From Vibrio brasiliensis LMG 20546 (GTDB taxonomy: Bacteria > Pseudomonadota > Gammaproteobacteria > Enterobacterales > Vibrionaceae): a stretch of 64,000 bases of DNA. The stretch lies in contig NZ_AEVS01000049.1 of assembly GCF_000189255.1 (NCBI RefSeq), forward strand, positions 1 to 64,000, written 5' to 3'. The notes beneath the pieces are model-generated. The model was not told where the DNA came from and searched no databases. It saw only the letters and a program-made list of their open reading frames with translations. Shown one piece after another: positions 1 through 10,389 of this stretch; position 1 is the stretch's first letter; every line of letters begins with the position of its first letter. The translations under genes were made by a program, and so were the position numbers.

Positions 1-3000
1 CAAACGATCGACGATGATCAAAATCCGGTTTACGAGGGGGATGAGACATTCACCTTAACGGGTGCGACGGAAGCTCAGGCTGAAGCGAATGACTCGAAGA
101 GTGGAACTGCGATGATTCAAGATACCGAAGACAACCCACCTAAAGCTGAAGACTTCACAGCAGCGGTCGACTCTACAGGTAAGACTCAGGTTATCTTCGA
201 AACAGCAGATACGCCTATCAATACAGATCCATCTGACACTTCAACAGACCATATATCTGATGCTGAAGATGATGCAGCAGGCGTTGATCCGAAAGTCGTT
301 ATCGTTGAACTGCCAGACCATGGCCAGTTGTTCTACAAAGAGGGCGATGAGTTCTTCCCTGTAGAGGAAGAGCACTTACTTGGTGGCTCAAACGAGAAAC
401 ACTTTGATGCTAACTCTATTCACTACGAACCAGATGCAGACTCTGAAGGCTTTATTCTAGGGGTTAAAGATGCAGAGCTTTCTGAAGCAGGAGCATCAAA
501 CGAAGAGTTCCTAAACTGGGGTGATGCGACGTCAGATTCAAACAAGCGAGTTGTTGAACTAGGAAATGGTCATGAAGTGACAATTACGTCCAATGGCGAG
601 CTCTACCAGCACATGGGTGACCCTAATGCGAGTCACGTAGGCTACGGTATCGGTGTTAACAACGATAAAGGCATCGATGAAAATGATTCAATCTCGGTTG
701 ATTTCGGTTCACGTCCAGCAACTAGCGTTACCATCGGCCTAGACGGTGTAGGTGGTTGGTTCTACGATGAGCTGAATACAAATGATGAAACTTCAGTCAA
801 GATTGTCATTCACTATGAAGGTGGTCCTGCAGAAGGCGTTGAATACACTTTCCAGAAGACAACAGCTAACGATACAAACTTGTTCCACGAGATCACTATC
901 CCTACAAGTGGTGACATTGATGGTGGCACACTAACGGCTACTGGTGCTGAACTTCCTGCCGGAGCACTAATTACGGGTGTTGAGCTCGGTACTATCGGCA
1001 ATGGTAACTGGGAGCTTCGTTATCTAGAGACTGAGGCAACGGATAGCTTTGATTACCGTGCTGTCGATAGCGACGGTAACATGAGTGAAACCAAGGTTGT
1101 TACAATCGATGAAGACAACGGTGATCTGCAAGCAAACAATGACCCTCAAGGTTTTGAAGTTAAACTGGGCGAGTTCAGTGATGACAATGATTCGCCATGG
1201 TCAGCTGAAGGTGCAGAGCTGAGTGCCAGCTTTGATGGACAAGATAAAGGCTTTGCACATGATGGCATTAAGATTGGTGTAGCAGGCAAAGTTGGTGGAT
1301 TAGGCGCTCAGATTGAGTACGATCGTGAAGAGCAGCAGTCTGAAAAGTTTGAGATTAGCCTAGATAGCCCTGCAACGCAGTTTACCTTCTCGGTATCTAA
1401 CCTGTTTAAGGACGAAGGTAATGACGGTGACTTTACTGATAACCATGAGCAGGGTCGCTGGGTTGCGTACCTAAACGGCGTAGCTGTTGCTGGTGATACG
1501 TTTGTCGCAGAACAGGGAAGCAATAAAGGTACTTACGACATTACTCCACTTGGCCCAGATGGTACTCCAATTGCGTTTGATACGGTTGTATTTGAAGCAA
1601 CAGAGTACTCTAACCGACCAACACATGATAACGATGCGTCAGATTACTTCCTGACAGGCTTCAAAGCGTCAAGTGAAGGCGCATACGCTGTAAACAAGGG
1701 TGGTATTCTAGAAATACCTGCATCTCAGCTTGCTGGTATTAACGGGTCAGAGCTTCTGAACAACGATGTTGATTCAGATGGCGATAGTCTACGTATTACG
1801 TACGTATATGGTGAGACTGAAGGTAATGCGTACATCAAAGATGGTGTGGTGTACTTCGATCTAACCGGCGATGACTTTGTTGGCGAAACAACGTTCAAAT
1901 ACCAGATTACTGATGACAATGGTGAAGTCGCAAGTGCAACAGTCAATGTTATCGTTAACCCTCTGCCGACCACTTCTAATGTTGCGTCTGTCGACTTACT
2001 AGCAGACTCAGTCGTTGAAGGTGACGAGCTTGGATACAAAGTAACTCTGGATTCTAGTGCTCTTGTTGAAACTAAGTTAGATGTCACGTTCGGCAAAGAT
2101 ACAGATGATGCGAAAGATTCTGGCAATGAGAAGGATCTAGACCTAAGCAAGGTTCGCTTTACAAACGGTGTTACCTATGACGAGCAAAGTGGCAAGTTGG
2201 TTATTCCTGTAGGCGTTAAAGATTTTGCAGTTCTTATCCCAACCCTTGTTGATGGTGTTCATGAGCTTGATGAAAGCTACAGCTTAAATGTTGGTGGAGT
2301 CTCTGATACCGGTATTATTGAAAATATTGATTCAACGGCTCTAACTGTTGAAAGTGTTGCAGATGTAGCTGAAGGATCCAAAGCGGTGTTCTCGGTAAAT
2401 CTGTCGAATCCTTCTTCAGAAAATATCGACGTTTCGTTGGCAATTTCACTTGATGGAGATGTGACCTCCGCGGAAGACGCTGACTTTAAAGATATTGGTG
2501 AGTTGTTTACGGCCTATTATTTAGAACCTCAGCAATCTGGTGAGCCAAAGCGTGTTGAACTTCAAGTAGAAATTAAGGGTGGTAAACCTACTGTTACTAT
2601 TCCTAACGGTGAGACTGAGATCTTCGTTGAAGTTGCCACAAAAGACGATCCTGTATTCGAAGGCGGAGAGGATTTTGAGCTGGTTGTTACTGATGAGTCT
2701 AAGTATGTATCGAATGGTACCGATTCAGCCGAAGCGACAATTCTTGATGATGGTTCGGACCCAGATGGCCCTCAAGGTCCGCAAGTTGGCAATGATGACC
2801 GTCCTGTAGTAGAGCGTATCTCAGACATTGAAATTGAAGAAGGTCAATCTGGAACGTTTGTTGTTGAGCTTTCAAATAGCAGTGAACTTAAAACCACAAT
2901 CGAAATGTCTCTAAATGATGGCTCTGCAGTGAGTGTCGACGGTCAACCAACCGAGGGTGACTTTAATGCATCTAGTGTTGTTGTTACCTTTGGCGAGGGT

Positions 3001-6000
3001 GCGAATAAGCAGAGTCAAACAGTTGAGGTTGTGAATGGCAAGTTTGTTGTCAGCGTTCCTGAGGGGCATGAGTCGTTCACTGTTCAAGTAGCGACTAACC
3101 AAGATGCACATTCAGACAACAATGAAAAGTTCTCTATTTCAGGCAACGCGACTCATCAGCAAGATGCAGTGACAGGTGTCGCTACCATCGTTGATAATGA
3201 AGCGCCAATGGTCGACCTTAATGGTGCTCTATACGACATTGAGTATGTGAGTGAAGGCGCTGGTTACAGCAATGTCTTTGGTTACTATATCTATGACGAG
3301 GAGAGTGATACTCAGCAACTTCATGTACTGATTTCTAACAACAACGACCCAAGTTTAGAACCGGGCACGTTGTTAGATTCCCCGTTATCTTCAATCGATA
3401 ACCTGGAGTTCTTCCTAATTCCGAATGGCTTTAGCAAGATCGCTGGTGCTGATCTCAATAAGTTGGAACTGAATAATCAGGGTCAGCTAGTTGTAGATGG
3501 TGAAGTTAAATCTCGAATCCCTGTTTACAAGTCGACTGATGAAGATCATCAGATTTCTACTACAGTAGATGCTGATGGCAATTTGGTTTTGAGCTTTGAT
3601 GACCAAAAAGGCCAAGGCAACGATGACAATGACTTTAACGACATTGTTATTAAGGTCAGTAAAGTTGATACAGATGGTATCGACTTCGACTCTTCGTACG
3701 TTGAGGGCGGAGAAGCCGCGATTGCAGATATAGACGCCGATGTCTTTGACGACAAGGACGTTATCCAGTCTATGAATGTTACGCTAACCAATGCCAAAGA
3801 CGGAGATAACTTAACTTGGGCTGAGAATAGTGGCTTCAATGTCGAAAAAACAGTTACTGGCACTACAATCGCACTTGTAATCACTCATCCATCAGGTAGT
3901 GTTTCTGCCGATGAGTTCGAAGCGTTTTTGAAGTCTATTCGATTTGTAAATAGTAGCGATACGCCTGATGAAGAAACGCGCTTAGTTGACGTAATTGTAT
4001 CAGACGGGGTCAATCAGTCTGAAACGGCTACAGCATCAATCTCTGTGACTGGCGCTGATGAGTTATCGTTCAACAATGTGGCTGGGCTAGAAGATCGCTT
4101 CATTGACCTAAACATTGGCGTGGCAGACGCAGTAACATCTGTAAATACGATAGAACTATCTGGTATTCCACAGGGTGCAACTGTAGTTGTTGATGGTGTT
4201 GAATCTACAGTCGATAACAGTGGCACTATTGTCGTTGGTATTGATGATATTGATTCAGTTAAAGTGAAAGCACCAGAGCATAGTGACGTTAACTTTGAGA
4301 TTACGGTGACTGCTAAAGATGGTGACAATATCGTTGAAACTGGCAGCATTTATGTTGATGTTCACCCTGATGCAGACAAACCTAATTTGATTATTGGTGG
4401 CTTTGAAAAAGTTGCAGCAATAGACTTTGAAGATGTCATACTTACTAACGATGATCACCCAAGCTGGGATAGTAGTATTGCCATAAATGGGGTCGCAGGT
4501 GCAGGTACGATTGGTGAGTGGAAAACCTCCAACGCTGGTCAACATGTTGAAGTAGGGACAGAAGGAACATACTTATCGGGCTCATCTACTAACCAAGTAA
4601 TGGAAATTGAAGGCGAAGTGGGCGACAAAGTCCTTTATACCGACATGGAGCTTGTTGCTGGTCGTTTCTATAACTTTGAATTCGATATTGCCGCGAGAAA
4701 TGATGTTAATCCTTCGGATTCAGATATGGAGGTATCGCTGTTTAAGCTTGATGAGTCAGGTAACCCAATTGAGAGCAGTAAGGTAACACTTTATGACTTC
4801 ATCGCTGAGCGAGTTGGTGATGGTTGGCAAAAAGGAACGTTCACATTACCAGTTGAAGACTCAGGTAAATACCGCTTGGTACTAGAAGCAGATGAGGCTG
4901 ACTCGACTGGAGCGATAATTGACAATATTCAATTTACTGCGGTTGATAACTATGGCTACGAAGATTCATTTATCAAGCTGAGCGAGATTAGTGCTTCGTT
5001 GGTGGATGCGACAGACGGTTCTGAGACTCTAACAGTAGAATTGGAAGGCCTTCCTGTTGGTTCAGTATTAGTTGATGGTAAGCACACATATACAGTAACT
5101 GAGGCTGGTCGAATTGACGTAACTGGTTGGGATCTAGCAGAGCTTCAGGTCAAGGTATTAGACCCTGACACATTTGACATTAAGGTCATCGCAACGTCGA
5201 CAGAGGCGGATACTAACAAAGATGATGATGTTCACGTAGAGCATGGTGATCTTGGAGGTAAGCTGACCAACGCGTCAGAAGCAACAATTAATGTTACAGT
5301 TCTTGAACGACCTCAAGGGCCAGTTGACACTAATGAGCGTCCAATCGCTAATGACTTCACTATTTCTTCGGACACTAATGTCGCAAATGTTAACTTTGCG
5401 CCACATGCAACTGATAGAGAAGATGATGCAAGTACTACCGACGATAAGAACACTTCAGTTCGAATTGAAGAGTTGCCAGAGCACGGTAGCCTCTACGAGC
5501 TTGATGAACACGGTAAGCCTGGTGATGCACTGAAGGTTGGTGATATTGTTTCAGACAGCGCGAAAATTATTTATGTTGCAAACGAAGCCGGATCAATTGA
5601 GCACAGTGCTGACTTTACTACATCGGGCTTTGCCACGGAAAATGGTCTAAACGAGAGAAACGATAACCATAAGAAACACCCTGGTGTCGAAGAGTTAAGT
5701 TTAGAAGGCGTTGTCATTTCTGGTGGTAAGTTTGATGGCTCAGAGTTCACCGATGGGAACGCAACCATCAAGTATGATCACAATTCTAATCAGCTAGGTG
5801 TATTCGTTCACACAAGCCATGATAGTGGTAGCGGTCAGGAGACCCAGATTGGAGAGTACATTTCGTTTGCGTCAGATACGGGTAATATCTCGTCTGCAGA
5901 TATCCACTTATCTAGCGTGCAAGGTTTGTTAGGTAATGGACACGGCAACAATCAGGAACCTACGGCGGACTTAGTTGCATACTTGTTTGATAACGGGCAA

Positions 6001-7140
6001 CTGGTCGGTGGCCCAATTGAGCTGACACTGCAAAATGTTAACCATAGTGCTCACACGGCAAGTGTTAGTGTTAGCTCGGATTCAACGACCTTTGATGAAA
6101 TTAGATTAGCGGTTGTTAACCCGACTAACCCAGGTCAAGGTGCTGGTTTTAACGTTTCTGGAATTGAGTTTGACGTTAATGGTGAAGTCAGTATTCAAGA
6201 TGAGTTTAAGTACTCTGCCATTGACTCGAAACCACAAGATAGCCTATCTCAGGGTACGGTAACGATTAATGCTACATCAGTTGTTGGTTCAATCTCTAGC
6301 GGCATCGATCACGTAGTAGTGACGGGTAACAATATGCTTTGGAATCAGTCTGCTGCCCACACTTGGGAAACTGAGTCTAATACCAACCTAGGCTACGATG
6401 TGCTTGACGGAGCAACTATCGATGTAGGAGTTGGAGGTGATAGCGTCAGTATGGGGGCTGGTGCGGATACTATTTACATGGGTGATAGTATTGTTCCTGG
6501 TATGGACGTTAATATCGATTATGACAACCAGAATGAAGCGGTCGAAAGGTTTATTAATGCGGATATTAACGGAAGCACAACGACCACTGCAGATGATATG
6601 ACCTACGGAAATGAAGATTACCATCATAAGTTGGAAGGTTATTCCGATGCAGGTGTAGATATCGTCCAAAGTGGTGGTGGAAATGACACTGTGTATGGTG
6701 AGGAAGGCGTAGACCTTATCTTCGGCGGTACAGGTCATGACATTCTGGACGGTGGCACTGGTAATGACGCGGTACGTGGTGGCTCTGGTAATGACACCAT
6801 CATCGGTGGTCAGGGCAACGATATTCTTGTCGGAGATGACGGTGCAGATATCTTCACATGGCTAGACGGTGACCTTGATGGTTCAACTGACGTTATCAAG
6901 GACTTCGATAAAGCTGAAGGTGATAAGATTGACTTGTCAGAGTTGTTTGAGGGCGACGATCGTACAGTCGATGAGATCATTGGAAGTAATGATATTGTTG
7001 TAGCTAACTCAGATAGCGATGCACATGCAGAAATTGTCGTTAGTAAAGGTGGTAACAGTGTAACCATTGAGTTAGAAGGTTGGAGTACAACTCAACTGAC
7101 TGCAGAACTATCTAACATCCTGATAATCAAAGATGACTAA
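1..7140 (+). CDS. Giant RTX-type secreted adhesin, 3' part
   Basis: The reading frame is open from base 1, so the true start lies outside the window; at least 2379 residues are present. The protein is acidic, Asp/Gly/Thr-rich and almost free of Cys, as in type I secreted repeat adhesins. Calx-beta-like segments (VVEGDE, VAEGSK, IEEGQS openings) lie near nt 1980-3210. A DUF4114-like block ends with NDDNDFNDIVIKV near nt 3625. A jelly-roll, carbohydrate-binding-like segment spans about nt 4400-4950. Tandem GGxGNDxL calcium-binding nonapeptides lie at about nt 6670-6840, followed by a C-terminal type I secretion signal region rich in D, I and L (DVIKDFDKAEGDKIDLSELF). Inferred role: calcium-stiffened surface adhesin for biofilm or host attachment, exported by an ABC/TolC-type system not present here. 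The ligand is unknown. Confidence 0.9.
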   Translation, partial: QTIDDDQNPVYEGDETFTLTGATEAQAEANDSKSGTAMIQDTEDNPPKAEDFTAAVDSTGKTQVIFETADTPINTDPSDTSTDHISDAEDDAAGVDPKVVIVELPDHGQLFYKEGDEFFPVEEEHLLGGSNEKHFDANSIHYEPDADSEGFILGVKDAELSEAGASNEEFLNWGDATSDSNKRVVELGNGHEVTITSNGELYQHMGDPNASHVGYGIGVNNDKGIDENDSISVDFGSRPATSVTIGLDGVGGWFYDELNTNDETSVKIVIHYEGGPAEGVEYTFQKTTANDTNLFHEITIPTSGDIDGGTLTATGAELPAGALITGVELGTIGNGNWELRYLETEATDSFDYRAVDSDGNMSETKVVTIDEDNGDLQANNDPQGFEVKLGEFSDDNDSPWSAEGAELSASFDGQDKGFAHDGIKIGVAGKVGGLGAQIEYDREEQQSEKFEISLDSPATQFTFSVSNLFKDEGNDGDFTDNHEQGRWVAYLNGVAVAGDTFVAEQGSNKGTYDITPLGPDGTPIAFDTVVFEATEYSNRPTHDNDASDYFLTGFKASSEGAYAVNKGGILEIPASQLAGINGSELLNNDVDSDGDSLRITYVYGETEGNAYIKDGVVYFDLTGDDFVGETTFKYQITDDNGEVASATVNVIVNPLPTTSNVASVDLLADSVVEGDELGYKVTLDSSALVETKLDVTFGKDTDDAKDSGNEKDLDLSKVRFTNGVTYDEQSGKLVIPVGVKDFAVLIPTLVDGVHELDESYSLNVGGVSDTGIIENIDSTALTVESVADVAEGSKAVFSVNLSNPSSENIDVSLAISLDGDVTSAEDADFKDIGELFTAYYLEPQQSGEPKRVELQVEIKGGKPTVTIPNGETEIFVEVATKDDPVFEGGEDFELVVTDESKYVSNGTDSAEATILDDGSDPDGPQGPQVGNDDRPVVERISDIEIEEGQSGTFVVELSNSSELKTTIEMSLNDGSAVSVDGQPTEGDFNASSVVVTFGEGANKQSQTVEVVNGKFVVSVPEGHESFTVQVATNQDAHSDNNEKFSISGNATHQQDAVTGVATIVDNEAPMVDLNGALYDIEYVSEGAGYSNVFGYYIYDEESDTQQLHVLISNNNDPSLEPGTLLDSPLSSIDNLEFFLIPNGFSKIAGADLNKLELNNQGQLVVDGEVKSRIPVYKSTDEDHQISTTVDADGNLVLSFDDQKGQGNDDNDFNDIVIKVSKVDTDGIDFDSSYVEGGEAAIADIDADVFDDKDVIQSMNVTLTNAKDGDNLTWAENSGFNVEKTVTGTTIALVITHPSGSVSADEFEAFLKSIRFVNSSDTPDEETRLVDVIVSDGVNQSETATASISVTGADELSFNNVAGLEDRFIDLNIGVADAVTSVNTIELSGIPQGATVVVDGVESTVDNSGTIVVGIDDIDSVKVKAPEHSDVNFEITVTAKDGDNIVETGSIYVDVHPDADKPNLIIGGFEKVAAIDFEDVILTNDDHPSWDSSIAINGVAGAGTIGEWKTSNAGQHVEVGTEGTYLSGSSTNQVMEIEGEVGDKVLYTDMELVAGRFYNFEFDIAARNDVNPSDSDMEVSLFKLDESGNPIESSKVTLYDFIAERVGDGWQKGTFTLPVEDSGKYRLVLEADEADSTGAIIDNIQFTAVDNYGYEDSFIKLSEISASLVDATDGSETLTVELEGLPVGSVLVDGKHTYTVTEAGRIDVTGWDLAELQVKVLDPDTFDIKVIATSTEADTNKDDDVHVEHGDLGGKLTNASEATINVTVLERPQGPVDTNERPIANDFTISSDTNVANVNFAPHATDREDDASTTDDKNTSVRIEELPEHGSLYELDEHGKPGDALKVGDIVSDSAKIIYVANEAGSIEHSADFTTSGFATENGLNERNDNHKKHPGVEELSLEGVVISGGKFDGSEFTDGNATIKYDHNSNQLGVFVHTSHDSGSGQETQIGEYISFASDTGNISSADIHLSSVQGLLGNGHGNNQEPTADLVAYLFDNGQLVGGPIELTLQNVNHSAHTASVSVSSDSTTFDEIRLAVVNPTNPGQGAGFNVSGIEFDVNGEVSIQDEFKYSAIDSKPQDSLSQGTVTINATSVVGSISSGIDHVVVTGNNMLWNQSAAHTWETESNTNLGYDVLDGATIDVGVGGDSVSMGAGADTIYMGDSIVPGMDVNIDYDNQNEAVERFINADINGSTTTTADDMTYGNEDYHHKLEGYSDAGVDIVQSGGGNDTVYGEEGVDLIFGGTGHDILDGGTGNDAVRGGSGNDTIIGGQGNDILVGDDGADIFTWLDGDLDGSTDVIKDFDKAEGDKIDLSELFEGDDRTVDEIIGSNDIVVANSDSDAHAEIVVSKGGNSVTIELEGWSTTQLTAELSNILIIKDD

Positions 7141-7145
7141 AACAG

Positions 7146-7168
7146 AAAGGGCCGCAAGGCCCTTTTTT
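7146..7168 (+). terminator. Rho-independent terminator of the adhesin gene
   Basis: The stem AAAGGGCC, loop GCAA and stem GGCCCTTT are followed by a run of T. It starts five bases after the adhesin stop codon. Confidence 0.9.
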
Positions 7169-7210
7169 AATGCTCGTTACTTAGGCTGTGTATCATTCAG
7201 CACCAGTAAA

Positions 7211-7243
7211 AGAAAGGGTTGACACCAAGTGCCAACCCTCAAA
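7211..7243 (-). terminator. Terminator downstream of rlmI
   Basis: Read on the minus strand, AGGGTTG and CAACCCT pair around an inner CAC/GTG stem with one mismatch, and TTTCTTTTA follows. It lies just beyond the heptamer array and would end leftward transcription from rlmI. Confidence 0.7.
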
Positions 7244-7246
7244 ATT

Positions 7247-7327
7247 TTCTCGCTTCTCGCTTCTCGCTTCTCGCTTCTCGCTTCTCGCTTCTCGCTTCTC
7301 GCTTCTCGCTTCTCGCTTCTCGCTTCT
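7247..7327. repeat. Heptamer tandem array (TTCTCGC), 11 full copies
   Basis: Eleven perfect consecutive TTCTCGC units (7247-7323) are followed by a partial TTCT. The array enters the rlmI stop codon (7326-7328), so on the rlmI sense strand it reads as GCGAGAA units immediately after the stop. No unit deviates, which suggests recent slippage expansion. It lies between the rlmI coding region and its terminator and would be transcribed as the rlmI 3' UTR. Confidence 0.95.
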
Positions 7328-8519
7328 ACAACACCTTACAAGCAAAGCCTTTCAGGTAGAAACCTTCAGGGTAAGCACTGTCAGTAGGGTGGTCAGCCGC
7401 CTGTTCAAAGCGTTCAACGAACTTGACCTGACGACCAGAATCTACAGCGGCATCAGCGATCACTTTCTGGAATAGCTCGCCGCTCATTAAGCCTGAGCAA
7501 GAGTAGGTCAGTAGCGTCCCGCCTGGCTTGAGGATTTGCATCGCCAGCATGTTGATGTCTTTATAGCCGTTGGCGCCCGAAGTGAGGTTGTTCTTACTAG
7601 AAACAAACTTAGGCGGGTCCATGATGACGACGTCAAACTTGGTACCCTGATCACGATACTCGCGTAGCAGCTTAAATACGTCTGCGTTAAGGAACACGGC
7701 GCGCTTCTTAGAGATATCAAACTCGTTAAGTTCTGCATTGTATTTCGCGGTATCAAGAGCTGGCTGAGAGACATCAGCATTGATCACGCGCTTTGCACCA
7801 CCTTTAAGGGCGTAAAGGCCAAAACCGCCAGTGTAAGAGAAACAGTTGAGTACTTCTTTATCTTTGACGTATTTCATCGATTGTTGACGACTGTCGCGTT
7901 GATCGAGGTAGAAGCCAGTTTTGTGGCCTTCGATAATATCCACGCTGATCTTTACACCGTTCTCTTCAATCACAACCGAACGTGGTGGTTCTTCACCGTG
8001 TAGTACGCCTGTAGTCTGCTCTAGACCTTCTTTCTTACGTACCGCAACATCAGAGCGTTCGTAGATGTTACAGTCAGGGAACACCTTCAGAAGGGCGTCA
8101 ACGAGCGTTTGTTTGTGGAATTCTGCGCCAGCACTAAGTAACTGACATACCAGATAGTTCTGAAACTTATCGATTGTGATGCCAGGCAAACCATCGGATT
8201 CAGCAGCGATCAAACGGTAGCCTGTCAGGCCGTCACGCTCGATGATGTCTTCACGCAGTAGCTGTGCATCCTGAATGCGTTTAACAAAGAAATCCAGATT
8301 GATATCCTGTTTCTCAAAGCTCCATACACGCGCACGGATCTGAGAATTAGGTGAGTAGGCCGCTTTCGCCAGCCACTTTCCATCGTGAGTGAATACATCA
8401 ACCGTTTCACCTAATTTCGGTTCGCCCTCAACTCGATGGATACCACGAGAGAACACCCAAGGGTGCTTACGGCGAAGAGACTTATCACGGCCTTTGACCA
8501 GATAGATAGCTGGAGTCAT
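7326..8519 (-). CDS. rlmI: 23S rRNA m5C1962 methyltransferase RlmI
   Basis: This 397-residue protein matches the usual RlmI length (E. coli 396). An N-terminal PUA domain ([13 protein letters not shown] type, residues about 5-80) precedes a Rossmann SAM-methyltransferase domain with [17 protein letters not shown] (SAM loop), VIMDPPKFV and a CSG motif near the C-terminus. It methylates cytosine 1962 of 23S rRNA. The ATG at 8519 gives the family N-terminus; the frame also opens at a TTG at 8546 without a good ribosome binding site. In E. coli rlmI neighbours acyP, tusE and yccA; here a chemotaxis receptor separates it from them. The stop codon is directly followed by the heptamer array. Confidence 0.95.
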   Translation of the reverse strand: MTPAIYLVKGRDKSLRRKHPWVFSRGIHRVEGEPKLGETVDVFTHDGKWLAKAAYSPNSQIRARVWSFEKQDINLDFFVKRIQDAQLLREDIIERDGLTGYRLIAAESDGLPGITIDKFQNYLVCQLLSAGAEFHKQTLVDALLKVFPDCNIYERSDVAVRKKEGLEQTTGVLHGEEPPRSVVIEENGVKISVDIIEGHKTGFYLDQRDSRQQSMKYVKDKEVLNCFSYTGGFGLYALKGGAKRVINADVSQPALDTAKYNAELNEFDISKKRAVFLNADVFKLLREYRDQGTKFDVVIMDPPKFVSSKNNLTSGANGYKDINMLAMQILKPGGTLLTYSCSGLMSGELFQKVIADAAVDSGRQVKFVERFEQAADHPTDSAYPEGFYLKGFACKVL

Positions 8520-8585
8520 TGGTTTACTCAATTGTTTGTTTTTCAAGGTGGGGTATTTTCAAGGAACTGGTAGGGAAAAGCAAAT

Positions 8586-8612
8586 AAAAGAGCCGCTTAA
8601 AAGCGGCTCTTA
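8586..8612 (-). terminator. Terminator of the chemotaxis receptor gene
   Basis: GAGCCGCTT and AAGCGGCTC pair around a two-base loop, with a T-rich tail on the minus strand. It begins a few bases past the receptor stop codon. Confidence 0.85.
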
Positions 8613-8615
8613 AGG

Positions 8616-10019
8616 TTAGGCTTTAAGGCCCGTCAGCAGTGATTCCATCTGGTCACTCTGACTTCTTAACTGGGCGATGTTGCTGTTAGTAGTGTTAATC
8701 ATGTTGTGGACGTTGTCAGCCTGTACGCGAATCTCTTCCACGCTAGCGGCAATGTTGTCGGCAACCACGCCTTGCTCTTCAGCGGCCGTTGCTATCTGAA
8801 CGCTACTGTCTGAGATAGATTGGTTCTTCTCAGCCAGTGAGCCAATCTCTACATCGACCTCTGACATCAATTGCTGTCCTTCAGACGCGTTAACGACGGT
8901 TGTCTCCATTAATTGAGTCAGTGACTGGCTGTTACGTTGCAGAGCTTCAATCATGCTCTGAATCTCAACCGTCGCTTGCTGGGTGCGACCAGCTAAGGCA
9001 CGAACTTCATCGGCTACCACCGCAAAGCCACGGCCTTGTTCACCAGCACGAGCAGCTTCGATAGCGGCGTTGAGTGCGAGTAGGTTAGTCTGCTCAGAAA
9101 TACCGTTGATGGTGGTGACCACTTCATCGATTTGTGCTGCGTTAGCGTCAAGTTCGGCAACCGCTTCAGATGCTGACTGAATCTCTTTCGATAGCTGCGA
9201 GATAGAGTTCAGAGTATGACCAACTTTCGCTTGTCCTTGAGTTGCAACGCTACGTGCATCTTCAGTCTGAGTGCTCGAATCGTGTGCTAATGTCGCCACT
9301 TCGCGAATCGTAGATGCCATCTGCTCAGTCGCACTTGCCAGTGAGTTCAGGTGCTCTTGCTGAGTACCAGAGACCTCAGCGCTTTGCTGATTAGACAAAT
9401 TGAGGTCAGAGCTGATCTGTTGCATCAGAGCGACTGACTCCTGAATAGAAATCACCATGTTCTGCTCACGTTCAGCCACTTTATCGATAGTGATGGCGAT
9501 TTCACTGAACTCATCACGGACTTTGAAGAAGTTCATGCGGCTGGTCAGGTCGCCACTTGCGAGGGTATTTAGGGCTTTGTTCATCGTGAACATCGCGCCA
9601 CCAATGAAGGTCATGATGTAGTACACACCAAGTGCAATTAGTGACAGTGTAACTAAAATAATGGCAATTTCAGTGGTCGACATAGCTGACCAAAGGTTTT
9701 GCTGGTGAGATGCGACCAGGCTGAAAGCACCGTTATTCACTGAAACTGAGCCTAGACCACCGCCGATAGAGATGGTGTCTGAACTCGCCACAATGCTCGC
9801 TACTTGTGCTTGCGACAAGTTGCCCGCTTCGATCAAGTTACGCATCAAATGCAGCTCATCCTGATAAAGATGACCAAGCATGGTGTTGGCTGCACTGTTG
9901 AGCACTAGCGTTAAAATGACGACAGCGAGTAGGGGCAGTGCAAACAGTAAGTAGAATTTTTCCTGAATCTTGAGGTGAATAAGATATTTATCAATCCAGC
10001 GAAACGGTATTTCTTTCAT
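8616..10019 (-). CDS. Methyl-accepting chemotaxis protein
   Basis: A 467-residue inner-membrane chemoreceptor. TM1 spans residues about 22-42, a short periplasmic part about 43-115, and TM2 about 116-138. A HAMP domain follows, then the long antiparallel signalling coiled coil with the conserved hairpin tip [20 protein letters not shown] and [15 protein letters not shown]. It would couple an external signal to CheA/CheW and the flagellar motor. The roughly 70-residue periplasmic part is short for a four-helix or Cache sensor, so the signal cannot be named. The C-terminus (LLTGLKA) lacks a CheR-tethering pentapeptide. The ATG at 10019 has AGGA eight bases upstream; an in-frame TTG at 10049 is less likely. 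Confidence 0.93.
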   Translation of the reverse strand: MKEIPFRWIDKYLIHLKIQEKFYLLFALPLLAVVILTLVLNSAANTMLGHLYQDELHLMRNLIEAGNLSQAQVASIVASSDTISIGGGLGSVSVNNGAFSLVASHQQNLWSAMSTTEIAIILVTLSLIALGVYYIMTFIGGAMFTMNKALNTLASGDLTSRMNFFKVRDEFSEIAITIDKVAEREQNMVISIQESVALMQQISSDLNLSNQQSAEVSGTQQEHLNSLASATEQMASTIREVATLAHDSSTQTEDARSVATQGQAKVGHTLNSISQLSKEIQSASEAVAELDANAAQIDEVVTTINGISEQTNLLALNAAIEAARAGEQGRGFAVVADEVRALAGRTQQATVEIQSMIEALQRNSQSLTQLMETTVVNASEGQQLMSEVDVEIGSLAEKNQSISDSSVQIATAAEEQGVVADNIAASVEEIRVQADNVHNMINTTNSNIAQLRSQSDQMESLLTGLKA

Positions 10020-10389
10020 TGCGAAAATCCTAATATTGAGAACATGCAAACATTGCTACATTTTATAGTGAAATATACACATATAACGTACGGCGGCATA
10101 GATAACTGTGACAAATATGCGCCCTTTCAACAGCGGTGGTTAACTTTGCATCAGCAACTGCTGTTAAACTAAACAGCAGCGGTCAGTTAGTGTTGTGAGT
10201 ATAGCTTGGGGTGAGAAAATACTCGTTACAGTCGAATTTAAAATGGCTGCAATAATGATAGCTAAGTCCGCGACAGAACAATGGAAGCGGTCTAGCATGG
10301 AAATATATTGAATGAGCAACAATAGTCGGATTCAGCTGTTATGAACCACTAGTGTTGTCAGTCACAGGCAACGAATAAAAGGGCTAGAA
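10020..10389. other. Gene-free gap between receptor and acyP
   Basis: 370 bases hold the two divergent promoter regions. No convincing ORF was found. A hairpin with 8-bp arms (CTGCTGTT/AACAGCAG, 10158-10179, six-base loop) is the only clear structure; it has no T-run, so it does not look like a terminator. Confidence 0.6.

Noticed and set aside
1725-2150. 141-codon antisense ORF in the adhesin gene
   Set aside because: It is the reverse frame of a repetitive Asp/Val-rich coding region, Ser-rich and without a ribosome binding site; other antisense frames in this gene are the same.
7247-7327. Heptamer array as a CRISPR
   Set aside because: The units are contiguous 7-mers with no spacers and there are no cas genes.
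7188-7475. 95-codon plus-strand ORF across the heptamer array
   Set aside because: Its product is mainly the repeat translated as FSLLASR units and then the antisense of rlmI; there is no support for expression.
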